64,000 nt of DNA from Candidatus Gastranaerophilales bacterium (GCA_944324345.1 CALUVT010000001.1:310001-374000), one strand, 5' to 3'; shown: positions 1 to 8,351, numbered from the stretch's first letter. Notes: a model not told the origin generated them from the sequence alone. Translations and numbers: made by a program.

Positions 1-300
1 TGTTACGCAAAAGCCTATTATTGCCATTAATTTTCCGTGAGAAAAAATCATAGCCTCCGACAGAACCGTCAAAATTAAATCCATAGCCTGCTCAGGCATA
101 AACGTTGCAAGGAATCTTAATATAGGAGTCATAAGAGCTTTATTTCCCATCCATCCGAAAATAGATGTTAATAAAAGCATAAACGGGAAAATCCCGATAA
201 CCATCATAAATCCCATTTCTGCGGCCATTCCGTAGAAATCATTTTTGATGATTGATATAATTAATCTTTTTATACCTCTTACAAACCCTTTAAAACTCAC
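1..300 (-). CDS. YihY/BrkB family inner-membrane protein (partial, runs off window start)
   Basis: The first 100 residues of a membrane protein read from a GTG start at 298-300, two bases after the nrnA stop, with a purine-rich AGAGAG upstream. After a short basic amphipathic start, the chain shows D-x-x-G-M-A-A-E-M-G-F followed by a hydrophobic segment ending in L-L-L-T. This matches the first membrane helix of the YihY/virulence factor BrkB family, whose molecular function is still unclear. A second hydrophobic stretch follows near the window edge. The gene lies in an operon downstream of nrnA. The family assignment rests on the N-terminal pattern only, because the C-terminal two thirds lie outside the window. 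Confidence 0.7.
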   Translation of the reverse strand, partial: MSFKGFVRGIKRLIISIIKNDFYGMAAEMGFMMVIGIFPFMLLLTSIFGWMGNKALMTPILRFLATFMPEQAMDLILTVLSEAMIFSHGKLMAIIGFCVT

Positions 301-302
301 TT

Positions 303-1268
303 TTAAATCTCTCTTGTTTTAATCTCTGCAAGAACTCTTTTGACAGCATCCTCAACAGGAGCCTTAATAGTACAGCCGGAAGCGAACTTGTGTCCACCGC
401 CGCCAAAGACCTCACAAATTTTAGCGACGTCCGCAAATTTACTTCTCATAGAAATTTTGGTTGCACCGGATTTCATTTCTTTAGCGACAAATGCGACTCT
501 TGTCGTCACTATCGCCCGAAGTTTTTCGGTCAAGCCTTCCATACACTCGTCATTTGCCGAGTATTTTTCCATATCTTTTTTATAAACTACTGTGTAAGCT
601 ATTTTATCATCCTCAAGAAATTTTGCTTTACTTATGCAATATGCTTGGAACATTACAAGCGTTTTTGAATCTGATTCATATACTTTTTTATATATTTCAG
701 AAGGTTTTACCCCAATTTCAACGAGTTTTGAAGCACATTCAAAAGTTTTTTCTTTTGTATTGTCAAAGCGGAATGACCCTGTATCTGTGAGAATTGCAGT
801 GTAAAGACAAGTTGCACAGTCGATATCAATATTTAAATCCATTTTTCTGAAACAGTCAAATAATACTTCCCCTGTTGAACTTGCATCAGGATTGATGATA
901 TTTAAATTAGCGTATGCATTATTTGTTTTATGATGATCAATGTTAACTGTATTTTTAGCTTTATCAAAAAGAATTTTCCCGTCACAAATCCTTTCAATTG
1001 AAGCCACATCTACATTAATTACCAAATCATATTCTCTTGATTTATCAATCTCATCGATGTTTTTTACTTCCGATATATGGGGTAAAAATGAGTATATATC
1101 AGGGATTTTTGAGATTGCAGCCATATCACATTTTTTCTTGTAATTTTTTAAAACAGCAGAATACAATGCACACATAGACCCTAAAGTATCCCCGTCAGGG
1201 TTGATATGGGAAAATATTAATATGTTTTTAGATGATTTTATGATATCATTCAAATTAGAACATTCCAT
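303..1268 (-). CDS. nrnA: DHH-family oligoribonuclease / pAp phosphatase
   Basis: This is a 321-residue DHH/DHHA1 phosphoesterase of the NrnA type, which degrades nano-RNA and/or dephosphorylates 3'-phosphoadenosine 5'-phosphate. Visible motifs are the first metal motif H-x-N-P-D-G-D near residue 22, a D-V-A-S segment, the DHH signature (DHHKTN) near residue 112, and the C-terminal DHHA1 glycine motif GGGGHKFASG near residue 290. The length is normal for the family. It is the first gene of a minus-strand pair with the YihY-like gene. No Shine-Dalgarno is visible. A promoter places the transcription start at or next to the ATG, so the mRNA is probably leaderless. A RecJ-like relative is excluded by the short length. 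Confidence 0.92.
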   Translation of the reverse strand: MECSNLNDIIKSSKNILIFSHINPDGDTLGSMCALYSAVLKNYKKKCDMAAISKIPDIYSFLPHISEVKNIDEIDKSREYDLVINVDVASIERICDGKILFDKAKNTVNIDHHKTNNAYANLNIINPDASSTGEVLFDCFRKMDLNIDIDCATCLYTAILTDTGSFRFDNTKEKTFECASKLVEIGVKPSEIYKKVYESDSKTLVMFQAYCISKAKFLEDDKIAYTVVYKKDMEKYSANDECMEGLTEKLRAIVTTRVAFVAKEMKSGATKISMRSKFADVAKICEVFGGGGHKFASGCTIKAPVEDAVKRVLAEIKTREI

Positions 1269-1274
1269 TTCTAA

Positions 1275-1302
1275 ATGGTATCACAAAAAAAAAGGGGTGC
1301 AA
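1275..1302 (-). promoter_or_regulatory. nrnA promoter (leaderless arrangement)
   Basis: On the minus strand there is a -35 box TTGCAC (1297-1302), a 16-nt spacer, and a -10 box TACCAT (1275-1280) preceded by TGA, giving an extended -10. Only six bases (TTAGAA) separate the -10 from the nrnA ATG at 1268, so transcription should start at the start codon. Confidence 0.6.
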
Positions 1303-1348
1303 AACTTCAAAAAAGTTAAGGTGCTGTTATAAGGTTTCAAGAGGAAAG

Positions 1349-1684
1349 ATGAAGAAGATTCTTTATACGGATTTTGTGACAACCGAGTCGCTTGTCGAGG
1401 AATTGCTTGAAAAAAAGGAAATAAAAAAAGCCATTACTCGCAGTAATCTATACAAATTTTGGGAAAAAATTGCAGGCACAAAGTTCGGGAAAAAATCAAA
1501 ACCATATTCGATGTTGCCCGGGAGCATAATGTTAATAGCTTGTGAAAATGCGATTGTTGCTCAGGAATTGACTTTGAGAAAAACTCAGCTTTTGGTAAAA
1601 TTTGAACCCTATTTAAAATCTTTAAAGATAACAGTAAAAGATTTACGCTTTGATCCTAAAAAATGGGATGATAATAATGTTTAA
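1349..1684 (+). CDS. DUF721 / DciA-like protein
   Basis: This small basic 111-residue protein carries the DUF721 pattern: a W-E-x-I-A-G segment at about residues 38-43, K-x-x-x-P-Y-S-M, and a V-A-Q-E-L-T segment followed by a K-x-x-L-L-x-K-x-x-P run. Members of this family include DciA, the ancestral loader of the DnaB replicative helicase. Whether this protein does that job is inference from the family. It starts at an ATG with the upstream sequence AAGAGGAAAG and is followed 28 nt later by dapF on the same strand. It is divergent from nrnA. Confidence 0.7.
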   Translation: MKKILYTDFVTTESLVEELLEKKEIKKAITRSNLYKFWEKIAGTKFGKKSKPYSMLPGSIMLIACENAIVAQELTLRKTQLLVKFEPYLKSLKITVKDLRFDPKKWDDNNV

Positions 1685-1712
1685 TGTATAATACTTTCAA
1701 AAAGGATAAATT

Positions 1713-2552
1713 ATGAAGACTGTAAAAATTACTAAAATGCAAGGATGCGGTAATGATTTTGTAATAATGGATTATTCGGAATATGAAAAGACCGGTATGA
1801 AAATGGAAGTACTTGCTAAAAAGATTTGTGACAGACACTTTGGAGTCGGAGCGGATGGTTTGATAATACCGGATTGCTCTCATGAAAATTCTGATGCTGA
1901 CATAAGTTGGTATTTTTATAATTCAGATGGTTCAACGGCACAGATGTGCGGTAACGGGATGAGATGTTTTGCAAAATACGTTTACGATAACAAGCTGGTA
2001 GATAAGAAAGCATTTAGTGTTAAAACCCTTGCCGGTATAATAAAGCCAGAATTGTTGGACAATGGTTTAATAAGAGTAAATATGGGCAAACCCATTTTAG
2101 AGGATAAAAAAATTCCATTTTGGGGCGAGAGAAAGATTAATGTGATTGACCGAGAATTTGATATAACTCCCGTTTCTATGGGTAATCCTCATTGCGTAAT
2201 TATAACGGATGATGATCCTATGAAGCTGGCGGAAAAATACGGACCGAAAATAGAAACTCACGAGTATTTTCCGGAAAAGACGAATACTGAATTTGTAAAA
2301 ATTAAATCCCGTATGGAAATTGATATGCGTGTTTACGAACGCGGATGCGGAATTACTTTAGCTTGTGGAACAGGAGCTTGTGCAAGTGTAGTTGTCTGTG
2401 TTTTAAATAACTTAACAGAAAATAAGGTTAAAGTGAATCTTCTTGGAGGCCCTGTATTTATTGAATGGCAAGGCTCTAAGGATAATCCAAATCAGGATAT
2501 ATTTTTGATAGGTTCTGCAAATTATAGCTTTTTTGCAGAGTATGTATTGTAA
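1713..2552 (+). CDS. dapF: diaminopimelate epimerase
   Basis: This 279-residue cofactor-independent racemase converts LL- to meso-diaminopimelate for peptidoglycan and lysine synthesis. The two catalytic cysteines are visible in their usual motifs: C79 in MCGNGMRC and C218 in ACGTGACAS. The N-terminal Q-G-C-G-N-D-F-V and central MGNPHCV motifs are also present, and the length is typical. A TATAAT lies at about 1686 and an AAGGA Shine-Dalgarno precedes the ATG. It sits between the DUF721 gene and the rpsF operon. The aspartate kinase of the same pathway lies at the far right end of the window. Confidence 0.96.
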   Translation: MKTVKITKMQGCGNDFVIMDYSEYEKTGMKMEVLAKKICDRHFGVGADGLIIPDCSHENSDADISWYFYNSDGSTAQMCGNGMRCFAKYVYDNKLVDKKAFSVKTLAGIIKPELLDNGLIRVNMGKPILEDKKIPFWGERKINVIDREFDITPVSMGNPHCVIITDDDPMKLAEKYGPKIETHEYFPEKTNTEFVKIKSRMEIDMRVYERGCGITLACGTGACASVVVCVLNNLTENKVKVNLLGGPVFIEWQGSKDNPNQDIFLIGSANYSFFAEYVL

Positions 2553-2609
2553 AATATTGTATTTCCATGGTATTATTATCCCATACACTAAAAACGAAGG
2601 AGAATAGTA

Positions 2610-2906
2610 ATGAAAACTTATGAATTATTAACTGTATTTAAGCCGAATTTAGATGCAGAAGAAGTAGATAAAGCTCTTGACAAATTAAACGCATTTGTAA
2701 AAGAAGTTGGCGGAAAAGTTGAATCTACAGACAAATCAGGCAGAAAAAAATTGGCTTATGATATCCAAAATTTCAGAGACGGATTTTTTGTAACTACATT
2801 GGTTAGTCTTCCAGCTGAAAAAGTTGCAGAATTTAGACGTCAATTAAGATTAAGCGATAATATTTTGAGAACAATGTTTTTAGAAGCTTCAAAAGCTTCT
2901 GTATAA
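2610..2906 (+). CDS. rpsF: 30S ribosomal protein S6
   Basis: This 98-residue protein matches S6 in full: the start Y-E-L-L-T-V-F-K-P, the central G-R-K-K-L-A-Y-D-I and the terminal L-R-L-S-D-N-I-L-R-T segments. S6 binds 16S rRNA in the 30S platform as a dimer with S18. It starts at an ATG with GAAGGAG seven bases upstream. It is the first gene of the conserved rpsF-ssb-rpsR cluster, and the S18 partner lies 500 nt downstream. Confidence 0.97.
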   Translation: MKTYELLTVFKPNLDAEEVDKALDKLNAFVKEVGGKVESTDKSGRKKLAYDIQNFRDGFFVTTLVSLPAEKVAEFRRQLRLSDNILRTMFLEASKASV

Positions 2907-2922
2907 AAAGAAAGAAGCGAAA

Positions 2923-3318
2923 ATGAGTTTAGCAAAAGCAGTAGTAACAGGGACAGTTTACAGAACACCGGAAAAGCGTTTTACACAAAATAACGTTGCA
3001 GTTTCTGCATTTGTTATGAATATCGGTGAAAGAGAGGAAACACTTATTAGAGTTATTTCTAAACGTAATGCTCTTGATGAAATTGTTTCGTCTTTAAATC
3101 GCGGTGAAAGAGTCCTTGTTGAAGGCAGACTTCAAATTGCAACTGTCAAGACAGATGACGGAGCCGAAAGAAAAATTTATGAAATTGACGCAAATACTAT
3201 TGAAAAAATGGGTGAAGCGTCAGCATCAAATTCTGATTTTGGTACTGAAGAAATTGTTAAATTTGAATCTGATGATATTTCAAATGAATTGATTAATGAG
3301 GATGAGATTCCTTTTTAG
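2923..3318 (+). CDS. ssb: single-stranded DNA-binding protein
   Basis: This is a 131-residue OB-fold protein. The first part matches bacterial SSB (V-x-G-x-V-Y-R-T-P-E, F-x-L/V-A-V, G-E-R-V-L-V-E-G-R-L). The protein ends in the acidic tail N-E-D-E-I-P-F, the peptide that recruits partner proteins such as DNA polymerase III chi, RecO and PriA. The linker is short compared with the usual 160-180-residue SSBs. Its position between rpsF and rpsR is the standard bacterial order, and it begins 16 nt after rpsF. Confidence 0.95.
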   Translation: MSLAKAVVTGTVYRTPEKRFTQNNVAVSAFVMNIGEREETLIRVISKRNALDEIVSSLNRGERVLVEGRLQIATVKTDDGAERKIYEIDANTIEKMGEASASNSDFGTEEIVKFESDDISNELINEDEIPF

Positions 3319-3404
3319 GTTTCTGTCTTTTGTTCAATCGTTTGATTTTCGCAAAGAACAATATAAATATGTAGTATATAATGGCTAGAAAGGCTAAATA
3401 AAAA

Positions 3405-3638
3405 ATGGCAAGACAAAACAACGACGAAAAGAAAAAACGTAAAAATTGCGGTCTTTGTGCAGACAAAGTTGAAGCAATTGATTACAAAGATGCTGCTAAG
3501 TTAAAAAGATACTTAACAGAAGCCGGAAAAATTATTCCAAGAAGAATTACCGGTAACTGTGCAAAGCATCAGAGAATGGTAGCAAAAGCAATTAAACGTG
3601 CTAGAGAAGCTGCTATTATTGATTACGTTTTTGATTAA
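3405..3638 (+). CDS. rpsR: 30S ribosomal protein S18
   Basis: This basic 77-residue protein has the S18 signature: an R-K-N-C-x-x-C N-terminus, I-D-Y-K-D, L-K-R-Y-L-T-E-x-G-K-I-x-P-R-R-I-T-G and the C-terminal I-K-R-A-R-E. The C-G-L-C cysteines suggest the zinc-binding form of S18. An AGAAAGG lies 13-19 nt before the ATG. A TATAAT at about 3374 in the 86-nt ssb-rpsR gap could give rpsR an additional promoter. The operon ends at the hairpin 18 nt downstream. Confidence 0.96.
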   Translation: MARQNNDEKKKRKNCGLCADKVEAIDYKDAAKLKRYLTEAGKIIPRRITGNCAKHQRMVAKAIKRAREAAIIDYVFD

Positions 3639-3655
3639 TTAAGAAAACAAATAAG

Positions 3656-3690
3656 CAGACCGAGAATGAAATTCTCGGTCTGTTGTTTTA
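3656..3690 (+). terminator. Rho-independent terminator of the rpsF-ssb-rpsR operon
   Basis: A perfect 12-bp stem (3656-3667 with 3671-3682) closes a GAA loop and is followed by a T-rich TTGTTTT. It lies 18 nt after the rpsR stop. The convergent M48 gene ends at 3707, so the hairpin may serve both directions. Confidence 0.9.
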
Positions 3691-3706
3691 TGATTTTTAA
3701 ATAATT

Positions 3707-4486
3707 TTAGTTTTTTATTGCATCTAATCTTTTTTGAGTTGAGGGGTGTGTTGAAAAATATTGTAAAAATTCAGGGAATTTTTCTTTTTCCTTAAGCATT
3801 TGGAAAAACTCAACTGCCCCATCATTATTCCCGTAAAGTTTGTAAACAATTTTATTTGCAAACAGGTCAGCTTCAAGTTCTTGTTTTCTGGAATATGATA
3901 GTCCGTTCAGGTCTGCAATACTTTCAATAGTTAAATTTATGTTATTGTTTTGGGACATGAATATTGAAGTTATAAATCCTATAATTATTTGTCTGCTAAT
4001 ACTTTTCAAATGATCCCTATGTGCATAGTGTCCGAGTTCATGAGCCAATACAAAGGTTAGTATTTCTTCGTCTTTAACTTCTTTTAAAAGACCTTGTGTA
4101 AAAAATATTGTTCCGTTCGGAAGTACAAAAGCATTAATCTCTTTGCCGGAAATTTCATATATAGGGAATTTGGATTTTCCTTGAAGTCTTTTATCCAATG
4201 GGATAATTTTGTCTCTTATTGTTTCAAGTTGTTTAGTATTACTTGTTGTTTCATACATGTTTTTATTTATCATGAATGAAAAAGCATTTTCAATTTGCAT
4301 TTGTGTCTTATTTGACATTCTGTCTATAAAAAAACAACCTATTGAATCCGCAAAAATATACAACAACACAAATATTCCGACAATTCCTGCAATCAGAATA
4401 AAAAATTCCACAACCGCGTTAGAATTCCCTACATTTACATTGTCTTCTATCACGCTTAAATATTTTTCTTCGAGGTCTTTATTCAT
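3707..4486 (-). CDS. membrane-anchored M48 family metalloprotease
   Basis: This 259-residue zinc peptidase has an N-terminal membrane helix at about residues 24-46. The zinc motif HELGH is at 149-153, and the third ligand is probably E205 in Q-E-L-E-A-D. The C-terminal S-T-H-P-S-T-Q-K-R-L-D-A-I is typical of the M48 Ste24/HtpX/BepA/LoiP group. Such enzymes degrade misfolded envelope proteins. The side of the membrane is not certain from sequence. The start overlaps the stop of the upstream YbjQ-like gene by 8 nt, indicating translational coupling with that gene. Confidence 0.88.
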   Translation of the reverse strand: MNKDLEEKYLSVIEDNVNVGNSNAVVEFFILIAGIVGIFVLLYIFADSIGCFFIDRMSNKTQMQIENAFSFMINKNMYETTSNTKQLETIRDKIIPLDKRLQGKSKFPIYEISGKEINAFVLPNGTIFFTQGLLKEVKDEEILTFVLAHELGHYAHRDHLKSISRQIIIGFITSIFMSQNNNINLTIESIADLNGLSYSRKQELEADLFANKIVYKLYGNNDGAVEFFQMLKEKEKFPEFLQYFSTHPSTQKRLDAIKN

Positions 4487-4928
4487 AAGTTACTGCTGTA
4501 CCGTACGCTATAATTGCACATTGAGGAACACTTTCTTTAGTGTAGTTATCATTAATCATAATAGATTCTATGCGAGTGTTGATAATGAAATTTGCTCCTT
4601 TTGCTTTTTCTCTCATTCTAAGTACTGCTTCACGTCTGCCTCTGTCCAAGACAGATTCAAATGTTGTTAATCTGCCGCCAAACAAGTTTTTTAATCCGGC
4701 AACAAAATTTTTAAAATAATCACCGCTTATAACGCATTCCCCGGTTACAAGTTCAATTTTTTTTATCTTTTTATTTGTATTCCAGGTTTTTGCTCCAAAG
4801 TTTATAATGGGTTTTTTAATGAGTGCAATTTCTCTTTTTTTAATACTTTCAAAATGCCTCTTTTCAATAATTGTGCCGGTTGCATAAGTTACTCCAAGTA
4901 GGATTAATAGAAATATTATATCTTCCAT
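4479..4928 (-). CDS. YbjQ/UPF0145-like protein with N-terminal membrane helix
   Basis: This 149-residue protein has a hydrophobic helix at about residues 4-21, then a UPF0145/YbjQ-like domain: V-T-G-E-C-V-I-S-G-D-Y, G-L-K-N-L-F-G-G-R, A-V-L-R-M-R-E-K-A, G-A-N-F-I-I-N-T-R and a final A-Y-G-T-A-V. It is a diverged paralogue of the next upstream gene. YbjQ proteins form pentamers of unknown function, and the heavy-metal-binding label in databases is not supported by visible ligands. The membrane helix is an unusual addition. The gene is sandwiched in an operon between a canonical YbjQ gene and an M48 protease. Confidence 0.75.
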   Translation of the reverse strand: MEDIIFLLILLGVTYATGTIIEKRHFESIKKREIALIKKPIINFGAKTWNTNKKIKKIELVTGECVISGDYFKNFVAGLKNLFGGRLTTFESVLDRGRREAVLRMREKAKGANFIINTRIESIMINDNYTKESVPQCAIIAYGTAVTYE

Positions 4929-4936
4929 TACAGAAA

Positions 4937-5260
4937 TTATCCTTTCGGTTCTACTTTTACTGCTGTTCCGTATGCATATACTTCTGCTGCTCCAACAGTA
5001 ACTGATGATGTTGCTAACCTGACGTTGATAACGGCGTTTGCTCCCATTCTAAATGCTTGTTGTTCCATACGGGCAATTGCCTCTTTACGAGCTTCTGTCA
5101 AAAGTTCCGTATAGCTTTTCAATTCTCCGCCAACCATGTTTTTTAAGCCCGCACCAATGTCTTTTATCGCATTCTTTGCTCTTACCGTGCTTCCGGTAAC
5201 AAGACCAAATTGTGCAGTAATAGTCATTCCGGGTACTGATTCAATATTTGTTAAAATCAT
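4937..5260 (-). CDS. YbjQ / UPF0145 family protein
   Basis: This 107-residue protein has a near-canonical UPF0145 layout: S-V-P-G-M-T-I, G-L-V-T-G-S-T-V-R-A-K-N, G-L-K-N-M-V-G-G-E, a T-E-A-R-K-E-A helix, G-A-N-A-V-I-N-V-R and Y-G-T-A-V at the end. Its function is unknown; the family forms ring-shaped pentamers. The start is set by GGAGG seven bases upstream, and a nearer out-of-frame ATG lies between. It is the first gene of a three-gene operon with its membrane-anchored paralogue and the M48 protease. Confidence 0.85.
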   Translation of the reverse strand: MILTNIESVPGMTITAQFGLVTGSTVRAKNAIKDIGAGLKNMVGGELKSYTELLTEARKEAIARMEQQAFRMGANAVINVRLATSSVTVGAAEVYAYGTAVKVEPKG

Positions 5261-5323
5261 TTCATAACCTCCGTTGAGATACTAGCATCAAATGGAGATT
5301 TTGAAATCATATACTTAAATTAT

Positions 5324-6769
5324 TTATTTAATTACTTCCACGGTATCGTAATCTACAAGATATGGTAAATGTTCTTCTGTTATCAATTCCCCCGGAAGCA
5401 AAACGGCTATTCCCGGAGGACATTCTGCAATTACTTCTGCACAAATTCTGCCGATTGCTTGCTCTTTAGGAACAGTTTCCTTATGAGAATAAAATGCTTC
5501 CCTTAAAGTCATTTTAATAATCGGAGTGAGCATAGGCATATGCTTTTTCTTTTCAAGATAGTAAATATCTGTGTAGTTTGTTTTATCAATTTTTTGCAGA
5601 CATTTGGCAAGATACTGCATATCAGATCTTGTGTTACCTATGTTAGAAAGTATCAAAAGCCCGGCATCTGAAGCACTTTCCACTTCTATATTAAAATCAA
5701 TTTCTAAAATTGATTCAAGACGTTTGCCTGATAGCCTATCATCTTTTATAAATATTTTCGTGATATCTGTTTTATATCCAAAATCAGGTTGAAGATGATG
5801 TATATGTTCAAGTTTATCAATTTCTCTTCGAAGATATTTTGCATTTTGTACAGCTCGTTCAAGTTGTTTTCTTCCTCTCGGACTGTCTAAGTTTGCACGA
5901 GCGGCATCCAAACTTGCCAGAAGCATTAAAGATGGGCTTGTTGTATGTAAAAGTTTCAGGGCTTTTTCTACTGAATCCTCATCAATAATTGAATTTTCTG
6001 AAATATGTAACATAGAGCTTTGGCTCATACTTCCGCCTGTTTTATGCAAAGAATGTACTACAGCATCTGCCCCAAGTTTTAAGGCTGATGTTGGCAGGTG
6101 ATTGTTAAAGTTCCAAAGACAAGCGTGTGCCTCATCAACAATCAATGGTACATTATGTTTTTTGCAAATTTCTGCGATAGACTTAACGTCTGATACAACA
6201 CCTTCATAAGTCGGATTTGTAATCCATACCATTCCTGCATCAGGATTTTTTTCAAGCATCTCTTCGACGCTTTCAGGAGTGACATTTCCCCAGATTCCCC
6301 ACTCTTCAAATTTTTTAGGAATGAGCCATAAAGGTTCGGCTCCAGAAATTATCATTCCGGTTAGAATAGAACGGTGACAATTCCTGTTAGTGATAACTTT
6401 CTGCCCTTTCCGTGTCAGTGACATCGCAAGTGCAAGGTTTCCAGCGGTTGAACCGTTTATAAGAAAAAATGTTTTTTTAGCTCCAAAGGCTTTTGCAGCA
6501 AGTTCTTGAGCTTCTTTTATAGGACCTGTTGCCGGATGTAATGTTCCAAGTCCGTCAAATTCGTCTGTTGTGTCAATACATAAAGCTTTCTTGCCTATTA
6601 ATTTTTTAAATTCCGGCAAAGAACCGTTGCCTCTTGTATGACCAGGGATATGAAATTGGTAGGATGGGGTTTCATAAGCCTGTTTTAATGCTTCTACAAT
6701 CGGGGCTTTAATTCTAGTATATTTATTTTCTTGTAATTTGTTCATTGCTTTTTTTGTTACATTTGTCAT
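5324..6769 (-). CDS. Orn/Lys/Arg decarboxylase family PLP enzyme (SpeA-like)
   Basis: This 481-residue fold-type I PLP enzyme belongs to the short, biosynthetic Orn/Lys/Arg decarboxylase group, like Bacillus SpeA. Visible features are H-I-P-G-H-T-R-G-N-G near residue 40, D-E-F-D-G-L-G-T-L-H-P near 69, INGSTAGN near 104, V-D-E-A-H-A near 211, and the PLP lysine K243 in HSLHKTGG. Substrate (arginine, ornithine or lysine) cannot be decided by eye; arginine to agmatine is the likeliest for this length. No other polyamine genes are nearby. The ATG lacks a Shine-Dalgarno and lies 7 nt after TATATT, so the mRNA is probably leaderless. Confidence 0.88.
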   Translation of the reverse strand: MTNVTKKAMNKLQENKYTRIKAPIVEALKQAYETPSYQFHIPGHTRGNGSLPEFKKLIGKKALCIDTTDEFDGLGTLHPATGPIKEAQELAAKAFGAKKTFFLINGSTAGNLALAMSLTRKGQKVITNRNCHRSILTGMIISGAEPLWLIPKKFEEWGIWGNVTPESVEEMLEKNPDAGMVWITNPTYEGVVSDVKSIAEICKKHNVPLIVDEAHACLWNFNNHLPTSALKLGADAVVHSLHKTGGSMSQSSMLHISENSIIDEDSVEKALKLLHTTSPSLMLLASLDAARANLDSPRGRKQLERAVQNAKYLRREIDKLEHIHHLQPDFGYKTDITKIFIKDDRLSGKRLESILEIDFNIEVESASDAGLLILSNIGNTRSDMQYLAKCLQKIDKTNYTDIYYLEKKKHMPMLTPIIKMTLREAFYSHKETVPKEQAIGRICAEVIAECPPGIAVLLPGELITEEHLPYLVDYDTVEVIK

Positions 6770-6830
6770 AATAATTAATATACACTAAAAAAAATTTTTT
6801 TTGCACATATTTTGTGTTACATTAATATTT
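6770..6830. promoter_or_regulatory. divergent promoter region, decarboxylase / porin-like gene
   Basis: These 61 bases must hold both promoters. Minus strand: TATATT (6777-6782) lies 7 nt before the decarboxylase ATG. Plus strand: an extended -10 TGTTACATT (6815-6823) lies 7 nt before the GTG at 6831; alternatively TTGCAC (6801-6806), 16 nt and TAATAT (6823-6828). Neither gene has a Shine-Dalgarno, so both look leaderless. The plus-strand choice is uncertain. Confidence 0.4.
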
Positions 6831-8132
6831 GTGAACTATTTTTTAAGAACAGCTTTAATATATTTGCTGCTTTTATGTGCCCCGCCTGTTTTTGCGTTTG
6901 GGAAGGCTAAACGTAGTGTAAATAAGCCTGTTGAAAATCAGGAAGTTATTCATCTTGATGTAACAAAAAATGATTCTGAACAATCTGCTTCAGGACAGGC
7001 TGCAAAGACAAATGATTGGGTTCAAAAAGATATTATCAGAGACAATGTGGACACGGAGTTCTCTATTTTTGATAATTTGATTGATACGGATAAAACTGCT
7101 GATCATCCTTTTAAAATTGAGGAAGAGTCACTTTTTGGAAGAATTTATAAAAAGAAATTGGAAAGAACTTCAATACCATCTTTCCTTTTAAAAGATGAGT
7201 TGACGTTTAAATATGAAAAGGGGCCTATAGATAGAGTTCAATTTTATGGAGCTTATCAGGGGAATTTAGGGTTTGATTTCGCAGGAGCTGATTATGATAC
7301 TGATTATGGTTTCGGGTTTATGGAAGCAGGTGTTGTAGGAGATTTCAAAGACAAGAACACCGATTTTAAGTTGCAATTTAATTTTAAAAATGGTGAGAAT
7401 AGAACTTTCCTTCAGGGATTAGTTACAGATGCTTATATTATGAACACAAGGATTCCTCATCATAAAATTATTGTAGGTAATTCAAGAAACCAGGTCGGTT
7501 TTGAAGGAGGTATGGGGTCATACGTACTTCCGTTTGTCATGCGTTCACAAATATCAAGAACTTTTGGTAATACCAGAGCCTTAGGTGTAAGGGTTGTAGG
7601 GAATTATGATTTGGTTGACTATAGTTTGGCGTTGAACAGTTCAGATAGATTTTTCAAAGAATTTTTCCCTGGAGCTGAATTCACAGGGTGGCTTAACTTT
7701 AAACCTTTAGGAAAAACTGACGGGAAATATGGTACTCTCGTTTTGGGCGGAGGGTTGAATGCTGGACATAATGATACGGATTACACTGTAGGTGGTGCTT
7801 ATGCAAGTTACCGCTACAAAAAATTTATGGCAAATTTTGAATATGCAATAGCAGACGGTTATAACGGAACCTACAGAAGCACAGACAAAGCTACAGGGTT
7901 TTATTCCACTATAGCTTACAGAATTACTCAAAAACTTCATATCTTAGCAAGATATGACCAATTTGACCCTAATAGAGATATATCTGATGACTTGCGAAGA
8001 GAATATTCTGTTGGGCTAAACTATTTCATCAAAGGTCAGGCTCTTCGACTAATCTTGAATTATGTCTTTTGCGATAACGAAGATATGGAAGACAGTCACA
8101 GAATTATTCTTGGAACACAGATTGTTCTATAA
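6831..8132 (+). CDS. outer-membrane porin-like beta-barrel protein (phosphate-selective porin O/P-like)
   Basis: This secreted protein is about 433 residues long. A signal peptide is seen from the GTG at 6831: N-Y-F-L-R, a hydrophobic L-I-Y-L-L-L-L core and P-P-V-F-A-F-G. An in-frame TTG at 6801 is possible but would put a -35-like element inside the gene. A polar, acidic linker of about 100 residues precedes a barrel-like region of alternating strands rich in Y, G and F. The C-terminal part (L-H-I-L-A-R-Y-D-Q-F-D-P-N, Y-S-V-G-L-N-Y-F) resembles OprP/OprO porins. The substrate is unknown. It ends 2 nt before the convergent small gene. Confidence 0.68.
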   Translation: MNYFLRTALIYLLLLCAPPVFAFGKAKRSVNKPVENQEVIHLDVTKNDSEQSASGQAAKTNDWVQKDIIRDNVDTEFSIFDNLIDTDKTADHPFKIEEESLFGRIYKKKLERTSIPSFLLKDELTFKYEKGPIDRVQFYGAYQGNLGFDFAGADYDTDYGFGFMEAGVVGDFKDKNTDFKLQFNFKNGENRTFLQGLVTDAYIMNTRIPHHKIIVGNSRNQVGFEGGMGSYVLPFVMRSQISRTFGNTRALGVRVVGNYDLVDYSLALNSSDRFFKEFFPGAEFTGWLNFKPLGKTDGKYGTLVLGGGLNAGHNDTDYTVGGAYASYRYKKFMANFEYAIADGYNGTYRSTDKATGFYSTIAYRITQKLHILARYDQFDPNRDISDDLRREYSVGLNYFIKGQALRLILNYVFCDNEDMEDSHRIILGTQIVL

Positions 8133-8133
8133 A

Positions 8134-8331
8134 TTATTCTTTTGTGTGTTTTACATCTTCTTTTATTACAATGAGATTGTTTATAATTTTCATCGCACAA
8201 GTCGGAAGTACAACGTCATTTAAGCCGGTTGCTATGCTTATAATTTTTCCGGCACCCAAAACTACTTCGTCACCTTTGTAATAAAATTTGTAATCATCTT
8301 TTCTGTCTGAGCGGATTGTTACTTTTTCCAT
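8134..8331 (-). CDS. small hypothetical protein
   Basis: This 65-residue protein has no recognised family. It contains mixed beta-like segments (D-D-Y-K-F-Y-Y-K-G-D-E-V-V-L-G-A-G-K) and one hydrophobic stretch, with no signal peptide. The ATG at 8331 is chosen over an in-frame TTG at 8337 because AGGAG lies eight bases upstream of it. It is the last gene of the minus-strand set hisS, nucleotidyltransferase-like gene, this gene; the spacing to the previous gene is about 20 nt. Confidence 0.6.
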   Translation of the reverse strand: MEKVTIRSDRKDDYKFYYKGDEVVLGAGKIISIATGLNDVVLPTCAMKIINNLIVIKEDVKHTKE

Positions 8332-8351
8332 CTGCAATTCTCCTTTTTATT

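Noticed and set aside
340-790. Plus-strand frames of 80-100 codons
   Set aside because: They lie wholly inside nrnA on the other strand, have no Shine-Dalgarno and give low-complexity translations; shadows of the real gene.
4209-4670. Plus-strand frame of 153 codons across the M48 and YbjQ-like genes
   Set aside because: The minus-strand genes carry clear family motifs; this frame shows no recognisable pattern.
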